From the NCBI RefSeq assembly GCF_030062155.1, contig NZ_CP118269.1:3534001-3598000 (forward strand): a stretch of DNA of 64,000 bases, in the 5' to 3' direction. Positions within the stretch are counted from its first letter, which is position 1. Every line of letters starts with the position of its first letter. Shown piece by piece: positions 20,061 through 32,966 of the stretch. A program made the position numbers and the translations under genes. Source of the stretch: Pantoea sp. Lij88 (lineage in GTDB: Bacteria > Pseudomonadota > Gammaproteobacteria > Enterobacterales > Enterobacteriaceae). The notes beneath the pieces are model-generated. The model did no database searches. It was given only the letters and a program-made list of their open reading frames with translations, and was not told where the DNA came from.

Positions 20061-20896
20061 GATGCTCCTTTTGCTCTTCGGGTCGCTTCGACCACGCGCA
20101 TCGCTTCGGCCGTCTCTTTAACGTCATGCGCGCGAATAATCTGCGCGCCCTGCATGGCCGCAATGACCGCGCAGCTCAGGCTGCCGGTTAAACGCTGTGA
20201 CGGACCGACATTTAACAGCTGGCCAATCATCGATTTACGCGACATCCCTACCAGCAGCGGCAGACCGAAGTGGTGAAAATCGCCCAGATGAGCCAGCAGT
20301 TCATAATTGTGGCTGAGATTTTTACCGAAACCGAAGCCCGGGTCGAGTATCAGCCGCTCTTTTTTAATTCCCGCCGCTTCGCAACGCGCAATCTGCTGAG
20401 CGAAGTAAGTGTGCACTTCGCTTAAGATATTTTGGTAAACCGGTGCCTGCTGCATGGTGCGCGGTTCGCCCTGCATATGCATCAGGCAGACGGGAAGTCC
20501 GGTCGCGGCGGCAGCTTCAAGCGCGCCCGGTTCAGAGAGTGAGCGCACGTCGTTAATAATGTTAGCACCCACTCGCGCCGCTTCCCGGATCACTTCGGCT
20601 TTAGAGGTATCCACTGAAATCCAGACTTCGAAACGCTGGGCGATTGCATCGATTACCGGAATGACCCGCTCCAGCTCCTCCTCGACACTCACTTCATCCG
20701 CGCCAGGACGGGTTGATTCACCGCCCACATCGATAATGGTTGCGCCTGCATTGACCATCTCATTGGTATGCGTCAGCGCATCGACCAGCGCATTATGTTT
20801 ACCACCATCTGAAAAAGAGTCCGGCGTGACATTCAGTATGCCCATCACATGGGGAAAAGATAAATCGAGATGGGAATCACGGGCGAACAACTTCAT
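20057..20896 (-). CDS. folP: Dihydropteroate synthase FolP
   Basis: 279 residues (282 in E. coli). It joins p-aminobenzoate to dihydropterin pyrophosphate in folate synthesis and is the sulfonamide target. A TIM barrel with the signatures [16 protein letters not shown] (residues 18-33), [10 protein letters not shown] near 58 and a C-terminal [17 protein letters not shown]. It is separated from ftsH by an intrinsic terminator and overlaps glmM by four bases. Confidence 0.97.
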   Translation of the reverse strand: MKLFARDSHLDLSFPHVMGILNVTPDSFSDGGKHNALVDALTHTNEMVNAGATIIDVGGESTRPGADEVSVEEELERVIPVIDAIAQRFEVWISVDTSKAEVIREAARVGANIINDVRSLSEPGALEAAAATGLPVCLMHMQGEPRTMQQAPVYQNILSEVHTYFAQQIARCEAAGIKKERLILDPGFGFGKNLSHNYELLAHLGDFHHFGLPLLVGMSRKSMIGQLLNVGPSQRLTGSLSCAVIAAMQGAQIIRAHDVKETAEAMRVVEATRRAKGAS

Positions 20897-20930
20897 GGCG
20901 GAAACTCCTTACTGATCAATATCTGGATGT

Positions 20931-20957
20931 AAAAAACCCCGGACCAGCCGGGGTTTT
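20931..20957 (-). terminator. Intrinsic terminator between ftsH and folP
   Basis: On the minus strand CCCCGG and CCGGGG pair around a 5-nt loop followed by six T. It ends rlmE-ftsH transcription 18 nt past the ftsH stop. Confidence 0.88.
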
Positions 20958-20975
20958 GTCTGACGATGTTGCGTC

Positions 20976-22901
20976 TTATTTGTTGTACTGCTCTGACATG
21001 GTATTGCCTGGGTTCGGCGTACGCGGTTCATCAACCGGACGTGGCGCCTTTGGCGTACCGTTACTGTCTGAGTTGCTGCCTGGATCTTCCCAGCCGGCTG
21101 GCGGACGCACTTCGCGGCGTGCCATCAGGTCGTCGATCTGCGGTGCATCAATGGTTTCATACTTCATCAGCGCGTCTTTCATCGCGTGAAGGATGTCCAT
21201 GTTCTCACCCAGAATGCGACGAGCACGCTGGTAGTTGCTGTCGATCAGGTGCTTAACTTCCTGGTCGATAATGCGGGCCGTTTCATCGGACATATGTTTC
21301 GCTTTCGCGACAGAACGTCCAAGGAACACTTCACCCTCTTCTTCTGCATACAGCAACGGACCCAGTTTTTCAGAGAAGCCCCACTGCGTCACCATGTTAC
21401 GAGCCAGATTAGTCGCGACTTTAATGTCGTTAGACGCACCGGTAGAAACACGTTCCACACCGTAGATGATCTCTTCTGCCAGACGACCGCCGTAAAGCGT
21501 TGAGATCTGGCTTTCCAGTTTCTGACGGCTGGCGCTGATCGCGTCGCCTTCAGGCAGGAAGAAGGTCACACCCAGCGCACGGCCGCGCGGGATAATCGTC
21601 ACTTTATGCACCGGATCATGCTCGGGCACCAGGCGGCCAATAATGGCGTGGCCCGCTTCGTGGTAGGCAGTAGACTCTTTCTGCGATTCCGTCATCACCA
21701 TGGAGCGACGTTCCGCACCCATCATGATTTTGTCTTTCGCTTTCTCAAACTCAACCATCGACACCACACGCTTGTTTGAACGGGCGGCGAACAGCGCTGC
21801 TTCGTTCACCAGGTTAGCCAGATCGGCACCTGAGAAGCCTGGGGTACCACGTGCAATGATCGCTGCATCAATATCAGTAGCCAGTGGCACACGACGCATA
21901 TGCACTTTCAGGATCTGCTCACGACCGCGTACATCTGGCAGACCCACCACAACCTGACGGTCAAAGCGGCCTGGACGCAGCAGCGCAGGGTCCAGTACGT
22001 CAGGACGGTTAGTTGCGGCAATAACGATAATACCTTCGTTACCTTCGAAACCATCCATCTCAACCAGCATCTGGTTCAGCGTCTGCTCACGTTCATCATG
22101 ACCACCGCCTAAACCGGCGCCACGCTGACGACCGACGGCATCGATCTCATCGATGAAGATGATGCACGGTGCCGCTTTCTTGGCCTGTTCGAACATGTCA
22201 CGTACACGGGATGCACCGACACCAACAAACATTTCCACAAAGTCAGAACCAGAGATGGTGAAGAATGGCACTTTGGCTTCACCGGCAATCGCTTTTGCCA
22301 GCAGGGTTTTACCGGTACCCGGCGGCCCCACCATCAGAACGCCTTTCGGAATTTTACCGCCCAGCTTCTGGAAACGGCTCGGCTCACGCAGATATTCCAC
22401 CAGCTCAGCCACTTCATCTTTCGCTTCGTCACAACCGGCTACATCGGCGAAAGTGGTTTTAATCTGGTCTTCCGTCAACATGCGGGCTTTGCTTTTGCCG
22501 AAGGACATCGCGCCCTTGCCGCCGCCGCCCTGCATCTGACGCATAAAGAAGATCCACACACCGATCAGCAGCAGCATCGGGAACCACGAAATGAAGATTG
22601 AAGCCAGCAGGCTTGGTTCTTCCGGCGGTTCGCCAACCACTTTGACGTTTTTGGTCAAGAGGTTATCGAGCAACTTAGGATCATTGACAGGAATGTAGGT
22701 GGTATATTTATTGCTGTCTTTTTTGACAACGTTAATTTCACGCCCGTTAATACGTGCCTCGCGGACCTGATCCTGGTTCACTTCCGACAGGAAGGTTGAA
22801 TAATCAACCCGACGGCCATTCGACTCGCTGGGCCCAAAGCTCTGGAATACTGACATCAGCACGACCGCGATGACTAACCAGAGAATCAGGTTTTTCGCCA
22901 T
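20976..22901 (-). CDS. ftsH: FtsH, membrane-bound AAA+ zinc metalloprotease
   Basis: 641 residues from the ATG at 22901 ([14 protein letters not shown]); a TTG three codons upstream, with a GAGG 8 nt before it, is an alternative used in older E. coli annotations. Two membrane helices (4-20 and 98-120) flank a periplasmic domain. Walker A GPPGTGKT is at 192-199, followed by FIDEIDAVG and the SRH region; the zinc site HEAGH is near 414. It degrades LpxC, sigma32 and damaged membrane proteins. LpxC control ties it to envelope synthesis. Downstream of rlmE. Confidence 0.97.
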   Translation of the reverse strand: MAKNLILWLVIAVVLMSVFQSFGPSESNGRRVDYSTFLSEVNQDQVREARINGREINVVKKDSNKYTTYIPVNDPKLLDNLLTKNVKVVGEPPEEPSLLASIFISWFPMLLLIGVWIFFMRQMQGGGGKGAMSFGKSKARMLTEDQIKTTFADVAGCDEAKDEVAELVEYLREPSRFQKLGGKIPKGVLMVGPPGTGKTLLAKAIAGEAKVPFFTISGSDFVEMFVGVGASRVRDMFEQAKKAAPCIIFIDEIDAVGRQRGAGLGGGHDEREQTLNQMLVEMDGFEGNEGIIVIAATNRPDVLDPALLRPGRFDRQVVVGLPDVRGREQILKVHMRRVPLATDIDAAIIARGTPGFSGADLANLVNEAALFAARSNKRVVSMVEFEKAKDKIMMGAERRSMVMTESQKESTAYHEAGHAIIGRLVPEHDPVHKVTIIPRGRALGVTFFLPEGDAISASRQKLESQISTLYGGRLAEEIIYGVERVSTGASNDIKVATNLARNMVTQWGFSEKLGPLLYAEEEGEVFLGRSVAKAKHMSDETARIIDQEVKHLIDSNYQRARRILGENMDILHAMKDALMKYETIDAPQIDDLMARREVRPPAGWEDPGSNSDSNGTPKAPRPVDEPRTPNPGNTMSEQYNK

Positions 22902-23014
22902 GTCACTCAAGGGATTAACCTCATATTACATCGGTGTTAACAGATAGCGTAGGGTACTATAGTTCCTGCATACATGGAATCGCAGCAAAGCTGCGGACTT
23001 CTCCAGCAATTTGG

Positions 23015-23644
23015 TTATAGTTTGCGCCCAGTCGCCACAATGTACACTTCACGTGAACGTGAACGTGAAGCGTCCGGCTTACGAATTTTTACTTTCGTAA
23101 ACAGGGAGCGAATTTCCCGCAGGTATTCATCGAAGCCATCTCCCTGAAACACTTTCACTACAAAACTGCCGCCGGGTGCCAGGATATCCCGACACATCTC
23201 CAGCGCCAGCTCCACTAAATACATCGACCGGGGAATATCTACGGCAGGTGTACCACTCATATTCGGTGCCATATCGGACATGACAACCTGAACTTTCTGA
23301 TCGCCAACGCGCTCAAGCAGCGCATTGACTACCAATTCTTCACGAAAATCGCCCTGAAGGAAATCGACACCGACAATTGGATCCATTGGCAGGATATCAC
23401 AGGCAATGACGCGCCCTTTGTTTCCGATTTGCTGTACCACATATTGCGACCAGCCACCGGGTGCAGCACCCAGATCTACCACGGTCATACCGGGTTTGAA
23501 CAGCTTGTCACCCTGTTGTATTTCATCAAGTTTAAACCAGGCGCGCGAACGCAACCCTTTTTTATGCGCCTGGAGCACATATTTATCGCTAAAGTGTTCC
23601 TGAAGCCAGCGGCCGGAGCTGGCTGAACGCTTTTTACCCGTCAT
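23015..23644 (-). CDS. rlmE: 23S rRNA (uridine-2552-2'-O)-methyltransferase RlmE
   Basis: 209 residues from the ATG at 23644 ([23 protein letters not shown]), preceded by GGAAATAAT; the frame is open 14 codons further up without family similarity. A Rossmann methyltransferase with the SAM motif [13 protein letters not shown] and the [10 protein letters not shown] segment that carries the catalytic Asp of the K-D-K-E tetrad. It methylates U2552 in the 50S A loop in the last stages of assembly. Divergent from yhbY, followed by ftsH. Confidence 0.97.
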   Translation of the reverse strand: MTGKKRSASSGRWLQEHFSDKYVLQAHKKGLRSRAWFKLDEIQQGDKLFKPGMTVVDLGAAPGGWSQYVVQQIGNKGRVIACDILPMDPIVGVDFLQGDFREELVVNALLERVGDQKVQVVMSDMAPNMSGTPAVDIPRSMYLVELALEMCRDILAPGGSFVVKVFQGDGFDEYLREIRSLFTKVKIRKPDASRSRSREVYIVATGRKL

Positions 23645-23771
23645 ATTATTTCCAACTAAATCGTCATCGTAGCGATAAACCTGCACGCAATGGGTTGCGT
23701 CGATTTGGTGATATACCCGAGATGGCGGTAGAATGAACCGTTTTCAATCCCTGAGTAAGTAAAAAACTACG

Positions 23772-24065
23772 ATGAATCTAAGTACCAAACAAAAACAGCA
23801 CCTCAAGGGCCTCGCCCATCCACTCAAGCCAGTGGTTATGCTGGGTGGCAACGGCCTGACTGAAGGCGTGCTGGCCGAAATCGAGCAGGCTCTGGCGCAT
23901 CACGAACTGATCAAGGTAAAAATCGCCTCGGAAGATCGTGAAACGAAACAGCTGATCGTTGAGGCTATCGTGCGTGAGACCGGTGCCAGCAACGTACAGG
24001 TGATCGGCAAAACGCTGGTGCTGTATCGCCCCTCTAAAGAGAGCAAAATTTCTCTGCCACGTTAA
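23772..24065 (+). CDS. yhbY: YhbY, CRM-domain RNA-binding protein
   Basis: 97 residues, as in E. coli. Nearly the whole chain is one CRM domain: LKGLAHPLKPVVMLGGNGLTEGVL near the start carries the GxxG loop, and the basic helices bind RNA. E. coli YhbY associates with pre-50S particles, so a role in ribosome assembly is likely. It is divergent from rlmE and convergent with greA, and ends at a bidirectional terminator. Confidence 0.95.
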   Translation: MNLSTKQKQHLKGLAHPLKPVVMLGGNGLTEGVLAEIEQALAHHELIKVKIASEDRETKQLIVEAIVRETGASNVQVIGKTLVLYRPSKESKISLPR

Positions 24066-24100
24066 GTGGGCAAAGAAAGTGACACGCTCTTACCTCAGAT

Positions 24101-24130
24101 AAAAGGCCGCGATGCGGCCTTTTTCTTTTC
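24101..24130. terminator. Bidirectional terminator between yhbY and greA
   Basis: GGCCGC (24105-24110) pairs with GCGGCC (24114-24119), with four A before it and a T-rich tract after it (TTTTTCTTTTC), serving both convergent genes. Confidence 0.88.
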
Positions 24131-24171
24131 TTTACATTGTGCTTTAACGCCTTTTCAGGCGAAGCACTCTC

Positions 24172-24648
24172 TTAAAGGTACTCTACCTTTAAAATCTCAT
24201 ACTCAACGTCGCCGCCCGGGGTTTTCACGATAGCCACATCATCGGCTTCTTTACCCACCAGGCCACGCGCCATTGGCGAATTGACCGAAATCAGATTTTG
24301 CTTAAAGTCCGCTTCGTCATCGCCCACGATGCGATACGTCGACTCTTCGTCGGTCTCGACATTCAGCACAGTCACCGTTGCGCCGAAAATCACGCGGCCC
24401 GTTTTAGGCATCTGTGTGACGTCGATAACCTGCGCATTGGAGAGTTTGGCTTCAATCTCCTGAATACGGCCTTCACAAAAACCCTGCTCTTCACGCGCAG
24501 CGTGATATTCCGCGTTTTCTTTTAAATCGCCATGTTCGCGTGCGTCAGCGATAGAGGCGATAATGCGCGGGCGCTTCACGGTTTTCAGCTCGTTCAGCTC
24601 TTCGCGCAATCTTTCAGCGCCTCTTAACGTCATCGGAATCTGATTCAT
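24172..24648 (-). CDS. greA: Transcript cleavage factor GreA
   Basis: 158 residues, the usual length. The N-terminal coiled coil (1-75) carries the acidic tip with [21 protein letters not shown], followed by an FKBP-like C-terminal domain. GreA enters the secondary channel of backtracked RNA polymerase and stimulates cleavage of the 3' end of the RNA. GAGGAGC precedes the start. It is divergent from dacB with a 249-bp gap. Confidence 0.97.
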   Translation of the reverse strand: MNQIPMTLRGAERLREELNELKTVKRPRIIASIADAREHGDLKENAEYHAAREEQGFCEGRIQEIEAKLSNAQVIDVTQMPKTGRVIFGATVTVLNVETDEESTYRIVGDDEADFKQNLISVNSPMARGLVGKEADDVAIVKTPGGDVEYEILKVEYL

Positions 24649-24897
24649 TTAAGCTCCTCGCCCTCTTTCCTGTTTAACGATGTCATCCTGACCGGTGACT
24701 GCATAAAAAAGCGTTCTGCAGCGCATTAGCCCCTTTTTGCAAATAAAAGAATCCTGACCCGGAAATGCTTCCAGGCCAGAAAAGAGTTTTGCAATTTGAT
24801 ACGTATTTTACCCCAGAGTTCACTGCGGGTCATCGTTTACTTTGCACCGTCCGGCAACGTAGTATTGACGCCCTCACCTGCCAGTTACCGCGAGATT

Positions 24898-26331
24898 ATG
24901 CGATTTTCACGACTTGTTACCGGATTAAGCTGCGCATTTATGCTGCAGGCACACGCAGCGCCAGTTGATGAATACATGCAGTACCTGCCAGACGGCGCCA
25001 ATCTGGCGCTGATGGTACAGAAAGTGGGTGCATCAACACCGATTATTGATTACCACGGAAAACAGATGGCCCTGCCCGCCAGTACCATGAAAGTGGTGAC
25101 GGCGCTGGCGGCATTGCTGGAACTGGGTGGCGACTTCCGTTTTCAGACCACTTTTGAAACTCGCGGCGCCATTATAGATGGCACCCTGAACGGCGATTTA
25201 GTCGCCCGTTTCGGCGGTGATCCGACCTTAACCCGTCAGGATCTGCGCAACATGGTCGCGGCGATTAAGAAGCAGGGCATTAACCATATCAAAGGCAATC
25301 TGGTTATCGACACCTCCGTTTTTGCCAGTCACGACATGGCACCGGGCTGGCCGTGGAACGATATGACCCAGTGCTTCAGCGCCCCTCCGGGTGCGGCAAT
25401 TGTTGATAAAAACTGCTTCTCGGTGTCGCTCTACAGCGCCAATACACCGGGTGAAAATGCCTTTGTGCGCATCGCCTCCTACTATCCGGCGCATATGTAC
25501 AGCCAGGTCCGTACCATTGGCCGAAACAGCGGCGAAGGGCAATATTGCGAACTGGATGTGGTGCCGGGTGAGCTGAACCGCTACACGCTGACCGGCTGTA
25601 TGCGCCAGCGTGCCGAACCGCTGCCGCTGGCCTTTGCGGTACAGGATGGCGCGGCCTGGGCAGGCGAAATTCTCAAGGCGGAACTGCGGTCATCAGACAT
25701 TGATTACAGCGGGCATCTGGTGCGTCAGACGCAGGTCACGGAGCCAGGCACGGTACTGGCGTCGACACAGTCCGCGCCGCTGCATACGCTGTTGCATACC
25801 ATGCTGAAGAAGTCAGACAACATGATTGCTGACACGGTATTCCGCACTATTGGTCATCACTACTTCAACGTGCCTGGGACCTTCCGTGCCGGACAGGATG
25901 CGGTTCGTCGTATCCTGAAAGCGAAAGCCAACGTCGATATGGGCAATAGCATTCAGGTCGATGGTTCCGGCCTTTCGCGCCACGATCTGATTTCGCCGCA
26001 GACCATGATGCAGGTGTTGCAGTTCATTGCGAAGAATGACAACACGCTGGATTATATTTCGATGCTGCCGCTGGCTGGCTATGATGGCACGCTGCAATAT
26101 CGTGGCGGGCTGCATGAAGCGGGCCTCGATGGTAAAGTCTCGGCCAAAACCGGTTCGCTGCAGGGCGTCTATAATCTGGCGGGCTTTATTACCACCTCCA
26201 GTGGCGCGCGGGTGGCGTTCGTGCAGTTCCTTTCCGGTTATGCCGTGCCGCCGGAAGATCAACGTACACGACGTATTCCGCTGGTGCGATTCGAAAGCCG
26301 CCTCTACCGCGATATCAATCAGAACAACTGA
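24898..26331 (+). CDS. dacB: DacB (PBP4), D-alanyl-D-alanine carboxypeptidase/endopeptidase
   Basis: 477 residues from the ATG at 24898 (MRFSRLVTGLSCAFMLQAHA), the E. coli length; the open frame extends 34 codons upstream but lacks a signal peptide. A Sec signal is cleaved near AHA-AP at residue 20. Active-site motifs: SxxK with Ser62 and Lys65, SDN at 306-308, and KTGS at 417-420. The large insertion (about 85-240) is typical of PBP4. It cleaves cross-links and terminal D-Ala in the periplasm. Divergent from greA. Confidence 0.97.
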   Translation: MRFSRLVTGLSCAFMLQAHAAPVDEYMQYLPDGANLALMVQKVGASTPIIDYHGKQMALPASTMKVVTALAALLELGGDFRFQTTFETRGAIIDGTLNGDLVARFGGDPTLTRQDLRNMVAAIKKQGINHIKGNLVIDTSVFASHDMAPGWPWNDMTQCFSAPPGAAIVDKNCFSVSLYSANTPGENAFVRIASYYPAHMYSQVRTIGRNSGEGQYCELDVVPGELNRYTLTGCMRQRAEPLPLAFAVQDGAAWAGEILKAELRSSDIDYSGHLVRQTQVTEPGTVLASTQSAPLHTLLHTMLKKSDNMIADTVFRTIGHHYFNVPGTFRAGQDAVRRILKAKANVDMGNSIQVDGSGLSRHDLISPQTMMQVLQFIAKNDNTLDYISMLPLAGYDGTLQYRGGLHEAGLDGKVSAKTGSLQGVYNLAGFITTSSGARVAFVQFLSGYAVPPEDQRTRRIPLVRFESRLYRDINQNN

Positions 26332-26344
26332 TTACGCAGTAATA

Positions 26345-26380
26345 AAAACGCAGCAGGCGATTAACCTGCTGCGTTTTTTT
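26345..26380 (+). terminator. Intrinsic terminator of dacB
   Basis: ACGCAGCAGG and CCTGCTGCGT form a 10-bp stem around a 7-nt loop followed by seven T. The run of A before the stem extends the pairing. Confidence 0.92.
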
Positions 26381-26443
26381 ATGGCTGACGCCATCAGAAG
26401 CGGATATCAGTGTCGCGATGATGAGCAGGATCCAGAAAGAACA

Positions 26444-26473
26444 ATGCCCCCTTTCATTCCTGAACGGGGGCAT
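26444..26473 (-). terminator. Candidate terminator of obgE
   Basis: On the minus strand ATGCCCCC pairs with GGGGGCAT over a 14-nt loop. The following TGTTCTTT is only moderately T-rich, so efficiency is uncertain. Confidence 0.5.
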
Positions 26474-26501
26474 CGTATATCACGCTGCAGAAGGTGCGCG
26501 A

Positions 26502-27677
<1,176 letters not shown>

Positions 27678-27844
27678 CTATCTCCGTCACACAATCGCCT
27701 GCAGCATTCTGCAGACGGGTCCGCCAGGGTCTTCTGCGCTGACCAGCGGCGGATAAATCAGGATTGGCTTTCGCCAGTGCGTACATAAAGTGTACAGCAA
27801 ACTTTTGTGATGCGTCGCTTTTACCGCAACAGACCGCAGAATGT

Positions 27845-27870
27845 AAAAAGCCCCGCAGGAGCTGCGGGGC
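27845..27870 (-). terminator. Intrinsic terminator of the rplU-rpmA operon
   Basis: On the minus strand GCCCCGCAG and CTGCGGGGC make a 9-bp stem with a 3-nt loop, followed by five T. It lies 47 bp past the rpmA stop and before obgE. Confidence 0.9.
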
Positions 27871-27916
27871 CTTCAATTCGTGCGTTCAGACGTTAAACGT
27901 CTGCGTCACGACAACC

Positions 27917-28177
<261 letters not shown>

Positions 28178-28189
28178 TCAGATCTCCTC

Positions 28190-28501
28190 TTACGCCGTGA
28201 TACCAGTGATTTTCACATCAGTGAACCACTGGCGATGGCCTGCTTGCTTACGGTAGTGCTTACGACGACGAAACTTAACAATCTTAATTTTCTCGCCACG
28301 ACCGTGAGCAACAACTTCTGCCTTGATCATTCCGCCTGAAACCAGTGGCGCGCCGATTTTCACGTCTTCGCCATTAGCAATCATCAGAACCTGGTCAAAC
28401 TCAATCGTTTCACCGGTTGCGATGTCCAGCTTTTCCAGGCGAACGGTCTGACCTTCGCTTACTCGGTGTTGTTTACCACCACTTTGGAAAACCGCGTACA
28501 T
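28190..28501 (-). CDS. rplU: 50S ribosomal protein L21
   Basis: 103 residues beginning [26 protein letters not shown] and ending in the basic [26 protein letters not shown], both signatures of L21. It binds 23S rRNA in the 50S subunit. It is first gene of the rplU-rpmA operon, driven by a clear promoter at 28573-28601, and divergent from ispB. Confidence 0.98.
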   Translation of the reverse strand: MYAVFQSGGKQHRVSEGQTVRLEKLDIATGETIEFDQVLMIANGEDVKIGAPLVSGGMIKAEVVAHGRGEKIKIVKFRRRKHYRKQAGHRQWFTDVKITGITA

Positions 28502-28572
28502 ATAAAACTCCGCTTCTGCGCTTGCCTTTTAGTTCATCAGGCGGCGCGCTAAATATTCACAATAGGGCGCGA

Positions 28573-28601
28573 ATTCTACGCAAAACTCCAGAAGAAGACA
28601 A
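28573..28601 (-). promoter_or_regulatory. Sigma70 promoter of rplU-rpmA
   Basis: On the minus strand TTGTCT (28596-28601) and TAGAAT (28573-28578) have an exact 17-bp spacer. A start near 28566 would give a leader of about 65 nt. Confidence 0.75.
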
Positions 28602-28757
28602 GAGCACTTTGCACACTCTTGCAGAAAAAAAACACAGGCTGAATGCAACCGTTTCTCAGGCACAAAATTCAAGTACAATCAGTAACAGATTACCTGAACG
28701 CTGGCTGGGTAAACCACTTACCATGGCAGAGATAACGAGTCATAGCTGAAAAGACGA

Positions 28758-29729
28758 ATGAACTTAGAACAGATTAATGAATTAACCGCACAGGATATGG
28801 CTGCCGTTAACCAGACCATCCTCGACCAGCTGAATTCAGATGTCTCGCTCATCAACCAGTTGGGCTACTACATCATCAGTGGTGGGGGCAAGCGTATCCG
28901 TCCCATGATTGCCGTGCTATCTGCACGTGCCATGGGCTACAAGGGCGACCTGCACGTGACCAATGCGGCGCTGATCGAATTTATCCACACCGCCACGCTG
29001 CTGCATGACGATGTCGTGGATGAATCCGATATGCGTCGTGGCAAAGCGACCGCGAACGCGGCGTTTGGCAATGCGGCAAGCGTGCTCGTCGGTGATTTTA
29101 TTTACACCCGCGCCTTCCAGATGATGACCAGCATGGGTTCGCTGCGTATCCTGGCGCTGATGTCAGAAGCGGTAAACGTGATTGCTGAGGGCGAAGTCCT
29201 GCAGCTGATGAACGTTAACGATCCCGACATCACCGAAGAGAGCTACATGCGCGTGATTTACAGCAAGACTGCGCGCCTGTTTGAAGCGGCCTCGCAGGCC
29301 TCTGCGATTCTGGCTGAAGCCACACCTGAAGAGGAAAAGGCGCTGCAGGATTATGGGCGCTATCTGGGTACAGCTTTCCAGTTAATTGACGATTTACTGG
29401 ACTACAGTGCTGACGGCGAGACGCTGGGCAAAAATACCGGCGATGACCTGAGTGAAGGCAAACCGACGCTGCCACTGCTGCATGCGATGCAGCACGGCTC
29501 ACCTGAACAGGCGAAGATGATTCGTGAAGCTATTGAGCAGGGAAATGGCCGCCATCTGCTGGAACCGGTGCTGGAAGCGATGAATCAGTGTGGTTCGCTG
29601 GAGTGGACCCGCAGCCGCGCCGAACAGGAAGCGGACAAAGCAATTGAAGCCTTGCGGATTCTGCCTGAATCACCGTGGCGCAGCGCCCTGGAGTCACTGG
29701 CGCACATGTCAGTCCAGCGCGATTTCTGA
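28758..29729 (+). CDS. ispB: Octaprenyl diphosphate synthase IspB
   Basis: 323 residues. A trans-polyprenyl synthase that makes the C40 side chain of ubiquinone and menaquinone. The first Asp-rich motif is DDVVD at 84-88, followed by the Arg pair in MRRG; the second is DDLLD at 211-215. GGGKRIRP near 42 is the diphosphate-binding stretch. Start chosen at ATG 28758, matching the E. coli protein end to end. It is divergent from rplU. It supplies the same ubiquinone pathway as ubiTUV at the left edge. Confidence 0.97.
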   Translation: MNLEQINELTAQDMAAVNQTILDQLNSDVSLINQLGYYIISGGGKRIRPMIAVLSARAMGYKGDLHVTNAALIEFIHTATLLHDDVVDESDMRRGKATANAAFGNAASVLVGDFIYTRAFQMMTSMGSLRILALMSEAVNVIAEGEVLQLMNVNDPDITEESYMRVIYSKTARLFEAASQASAILAEATPEEEKALQDYGRYLGTAFQLIDDLLDYSADGETLGKNTGDDLSEGKPTLPLLHAMQHGSPEQAKMIREAIEQGNGRHLLEPVLEAMNQCGSLEWTRSRAEQEADKAIEALRILPESPWRSALESLAHMSVQRDF

Positions 29730-29736
29730 TCCCACA

Positions 29737-29760
29737 CGGAGCCTCCCGGGCTCCGTTTTT
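29737..29760 (+). terminator. Intrinsic terminator of ispB
   Basis: CGGAGCC (29737-29743) pairs with GGCTCCG (29749-29755), followed by five T, 8 nt after the ispB stop. Confidence 0.88.
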
Positions 29761-29967
29761 ACGTCCCTGCTCTCACTTCTCTTTGTTCCCTCTTCGCTGT
29801 TGCACTTCTTTTGCGTGCTACCACACAGACCCGACGCTGGATCCAAATACAACTGGAAATTAATGGAATCTATTTGCTATAAATAACCTGTTCTTTCCAG
29901 ATATCAGTAAAAAGGAAAGCCAACATCCGGCAGGACGACGTAATGACAAGGAAAAGGAGAACAGGTT

Positions 29968-30252
29968 ATGGAAGAAAGGATGGAAGACTGGCATCCGGCT
30001 GACATTATCGCTGCGCTGCATAAGCGTGGTATGACTCTGGCAGGGCTGTCACGCGCAGCGGGTCTGAGTTCATCGACGCTGGCTAATGCGCTGACGCGTC
30101 CCTGGCCCAAAGGCGAATGGCTGATCGCCGACGCGATTAAGATTCACCCGAGTGAGATCTGGCCCAGCCGCTATTACGATCCCGATACCCGCTGTCTGCT
30201 GGATCGCAAAAAACGTATCCGGACGCCGGTAGATCATACTGACCGCGCCTGA
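29968..30252 (+). CDS. sfsB: SfsB (Nlp), Ner-like DNA-binding protein
   Basis: 94 residues. Residues about 8-75 match the phage Ner-like winged helix-turn-helix family (DWHPADIIAALHKRG, then GLSSSTLANALTRPWPKGE and IWPSRY), the same pattern as E. coli SfsB, which lies between ispB and murA. SfsB was linked to activation of maltose genes in E. coli; its real target set is unclear. AAGGAGAACAGG precedes the start. The N terminus (MEERMEDWHP) differs somewhat from the E. coli protein. Confidence 0.92.
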   Translation: MEERMEDWHPADIIAALHKRGMTLAGLSRAAGLSSSTLANALTRPWPKGEWLIADAIKIHPSEIWPSRYYDPDTRCLLDRKKRIRTPVDHTDRA

Positions 30253-30263
30253 GATCCCAGGCG

Positions 30264-30292
30264 AAAAAAAACCAGCCCCGAGCGGGGCTGGC
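30264..30292 (-). terminator. Terminator of the murA operon, possibly shared with sfsB
   Basis: CCAGCCCC (30272-30279) and GGGGCTGG (30284-30291) pair around a 4-nt loop; on the minus strand eight T follow. On the plus strand only CTCTTTC follows, so the sfsB direction is weak. Confidence 0.85.
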
Positions 30293-30313
30293 TCTTTCAG
30301 AGCATCCGCGGGA

Positions 30314-31588
<1,275 letters not shown>

Positions 31589-31599
31589 TTAACTAGCTA

Positions 31600-31624
31600 A
31601 AAATTGGACTCGCCCAGGGCGAGT
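31600..31624 (-). terminator. Candidate terminator between ibaG and murA
   Basis: On the minus strand ACTCGCC and GGCGAGT form a 7-bp stem with a 3-nt loop; five T follow after CCAA. The T tract is offset, so strength is moderate. Confidence 0.55.
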
Positions 31625-31639
31625 TCACCACGATGAGGA

Positions 31640-31897
31640 TCAGAAACCGTTGAGTTTACGGTCACGCGCCCATTCAGCGGGAGTGTAGGTTTTGATAGAG
31701 ACAGCATGCATGCGGTTATCCGCGATGAATTCCATCAGCGGCGCGTAGACAGCCTGCTGCTTTTTCACGCGGCTCAGTTCGCCAAACAGTTCGCCTACGG
31801 CGATCACCTGAAAATGGCTGCCATCGTTGCTCATCACATGAACTTCGTCTAAAGGCAATGCGGCCATCAGCACGGCCTGAATTTCACTGTTTTCCAT
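31640..31897 (-). CDS. ibaG: IbaG, BolA-family protein
   Basis: 85 residues from the ATG at 31897 ([21 protein letters not shown]); a GTG five codons upstream is possible but gives a non-homologous extension. It has the BolA fold, with [12 protein letters not shown] and the conserved [14 protein letters not shown], including the histidine used for shared Fe-S cluster binding with monothiol glutaredoxins. In E. coli the gene responds to acid. Between the mla terminator and murA. Confidence 0.93.
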   Translation of the reverse strand: MENSEIQAVLMAALPLDEVHVMSNDGSHFQVIAVGELFGELSRVKKQQAVYAPLMEFIADNRMHAVSIKTYTPAEWARDRKLNGF

Positions 31898-31965
31898 TGG
31901 GCTTAACTTCACTTAATAATAATAAGGCTGACATAGTAGAGGAAAGCGGCTGACTCTTAAATACG

Positions 31966-31991
31966 CAAAAGCCCCTGTCGAAAACAGGGGC
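31966..31991 (-). terminator. Terminator of the mla operon
   Basis: On the minus strand GCCCCTG and CAGGGGC pair over a 7-nt loop and are followed by TTTTGCG, 20 nt after the mlaB stop. Confidence 0.75.
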
Positions 31992-32010
31992 TTAGCATAA
32001 CAACCGGAAA

Positions 32011-32316
32011 TCAGGCGCTTTTATCCGCAGAAACAATAATCTGTTGCAGATTGTAAAGCGTAATCAGCGAGTGCAGTTTGTCGCTGATGCCGGTAAAGCG
32101 TGGGGTAGTACCCTGTGCCCGTGCGATTTCCCGCAGGTGAACCAGCAGGGCGAGACCGGACGAGTCAACACGCTCCAGCGCCGCGACGTCGATGGTATCG
32201 ACATCTTTAATCAGCGTCTCACGTTGCTGCCAGAGGCTCATCAGCGTGTCGCGATCCAGTTCGCCTTTCAGTAACAGCGTGCTGGCTTCCCGCTCCCAGC
32301 GTAACGATTCGTGCAT
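32011..32316 (-). CDS. mlaB: MlaB, STAS-domain subunit of the Mla phospholipid transporter
   Basis: 101 residues, a single STAS domain with the conserved DVAALERVDSSGLALLVHL stretch. MlaB binds the ATPase MlaF and is needed for stable, active MlaFEDB in the inner membrane. It is the last gene of mlaFEDCB, sharing one base with mlaC. Sequence identity to the E. coli protein is lower than for the rest of the operon, but length, motif and position agree. Confidence 0.94.
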   Translation of the reverse strand: MHESLRWEREASTLLLKGELDRDTLMSLWQQRETLIKDVDTIDVAALERVDSSGLALLVHLREIARAQGTTPRFTGISDKLHSLITLYNLQQIIVSADKSA

Positions 32317-32951
32317 TATTGTTGTTTATCCAGCGTGATCGGCTGTGCCGCAGAAGACTTCAGTTGTGCTGTCAGACCATCGATACCTTTGGTACGCAAC
32401 AGATCGCTCCACTCATTTTGTTTGGTGGTGATCATGCTGACGCCTTCAGCGATCATGTCATAAGCCTGCCAGTTACCGGTCTGGCTGTTTTTACGCCACT
32501 GGAAGTCGAGACGAACCGGTGGGCGACCATTTGGGTCGATGATGGTGACACGAATGGCGACAATCTGGGCATCGCCCAACGGCTGCTCAGGCTGAATCTG
32601 GTAGCTCTGACCATTATAGAGTGCCAGTGCCTGACCATAAGCCTGCGCCAGATAGTCACCAAAGGCGCTGAAGTAGGCTTCACGCTGCGCGGGCGTTGAA
32701 TCACGATAGTAGCGGCCCAGCACTAACGCGCCGGCATATTTGATCTGCACGTACGGCAGCAGCTCCTGACGGACGATTTCACGCAGGTAGTTTGGATCCT
32801 GCTTGATTTTCGGCTGCTCATTTTTAAGACGGGTGAACGTCTTTTGCGCCGCTTCGTTCATCAGTTTGTAGGGATTGCTCTGATCCGCTGCGGTCGCCGT
32901 CAGCGGTACTGCAACCACCAGCATGGCAATCATCAGTAAACGTTTAAACAT
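32316..32951 (-). CDS. mlaC: MlaC, periplasmic phospholipid-binding protein
   Basis: 211 residues, the E. coli length. A signal peptide ends near VPLTATA-AD (residue 21); the mature protein is the MlaC/Ttg2D fold that carries a phospholipid between the outer membrane MlaA-porin complex and Mla[18 protein letters not shown] near the start and FDFQW-type strands further on are typical. It lies between mlaD and mlaB. Confidence 0.96.
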   Translation of the reverse strand: MFKRLLMIAMLVVAVPLTATAADQSNPYKLMNEAAQKTFTRLKNEQPKIKQDPNYLREIVRQELLPYVQIKYAGALVLGRYYRDSTPAQREAYFSAFGDYLAQAYGQALALYNGQSYQIQPEQPLGDAQIVAIRVTIIDPNGRPPVRLDFQWRKNSQTGNWQAYDMIAEGVSMITTKQNEWSDLLRTKGIDGLTAQLKSSAAQPITLDKQQ

Positions 32952-32966
32952 GTTATACCCTCTTCT

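Noticed and set aside
24690..24750. GraL-like attenuator in the greA leader
   Set aside because: A run of six T on the minus strand follows only a 3-bp GC core; the stem is too weak to call a terminator.
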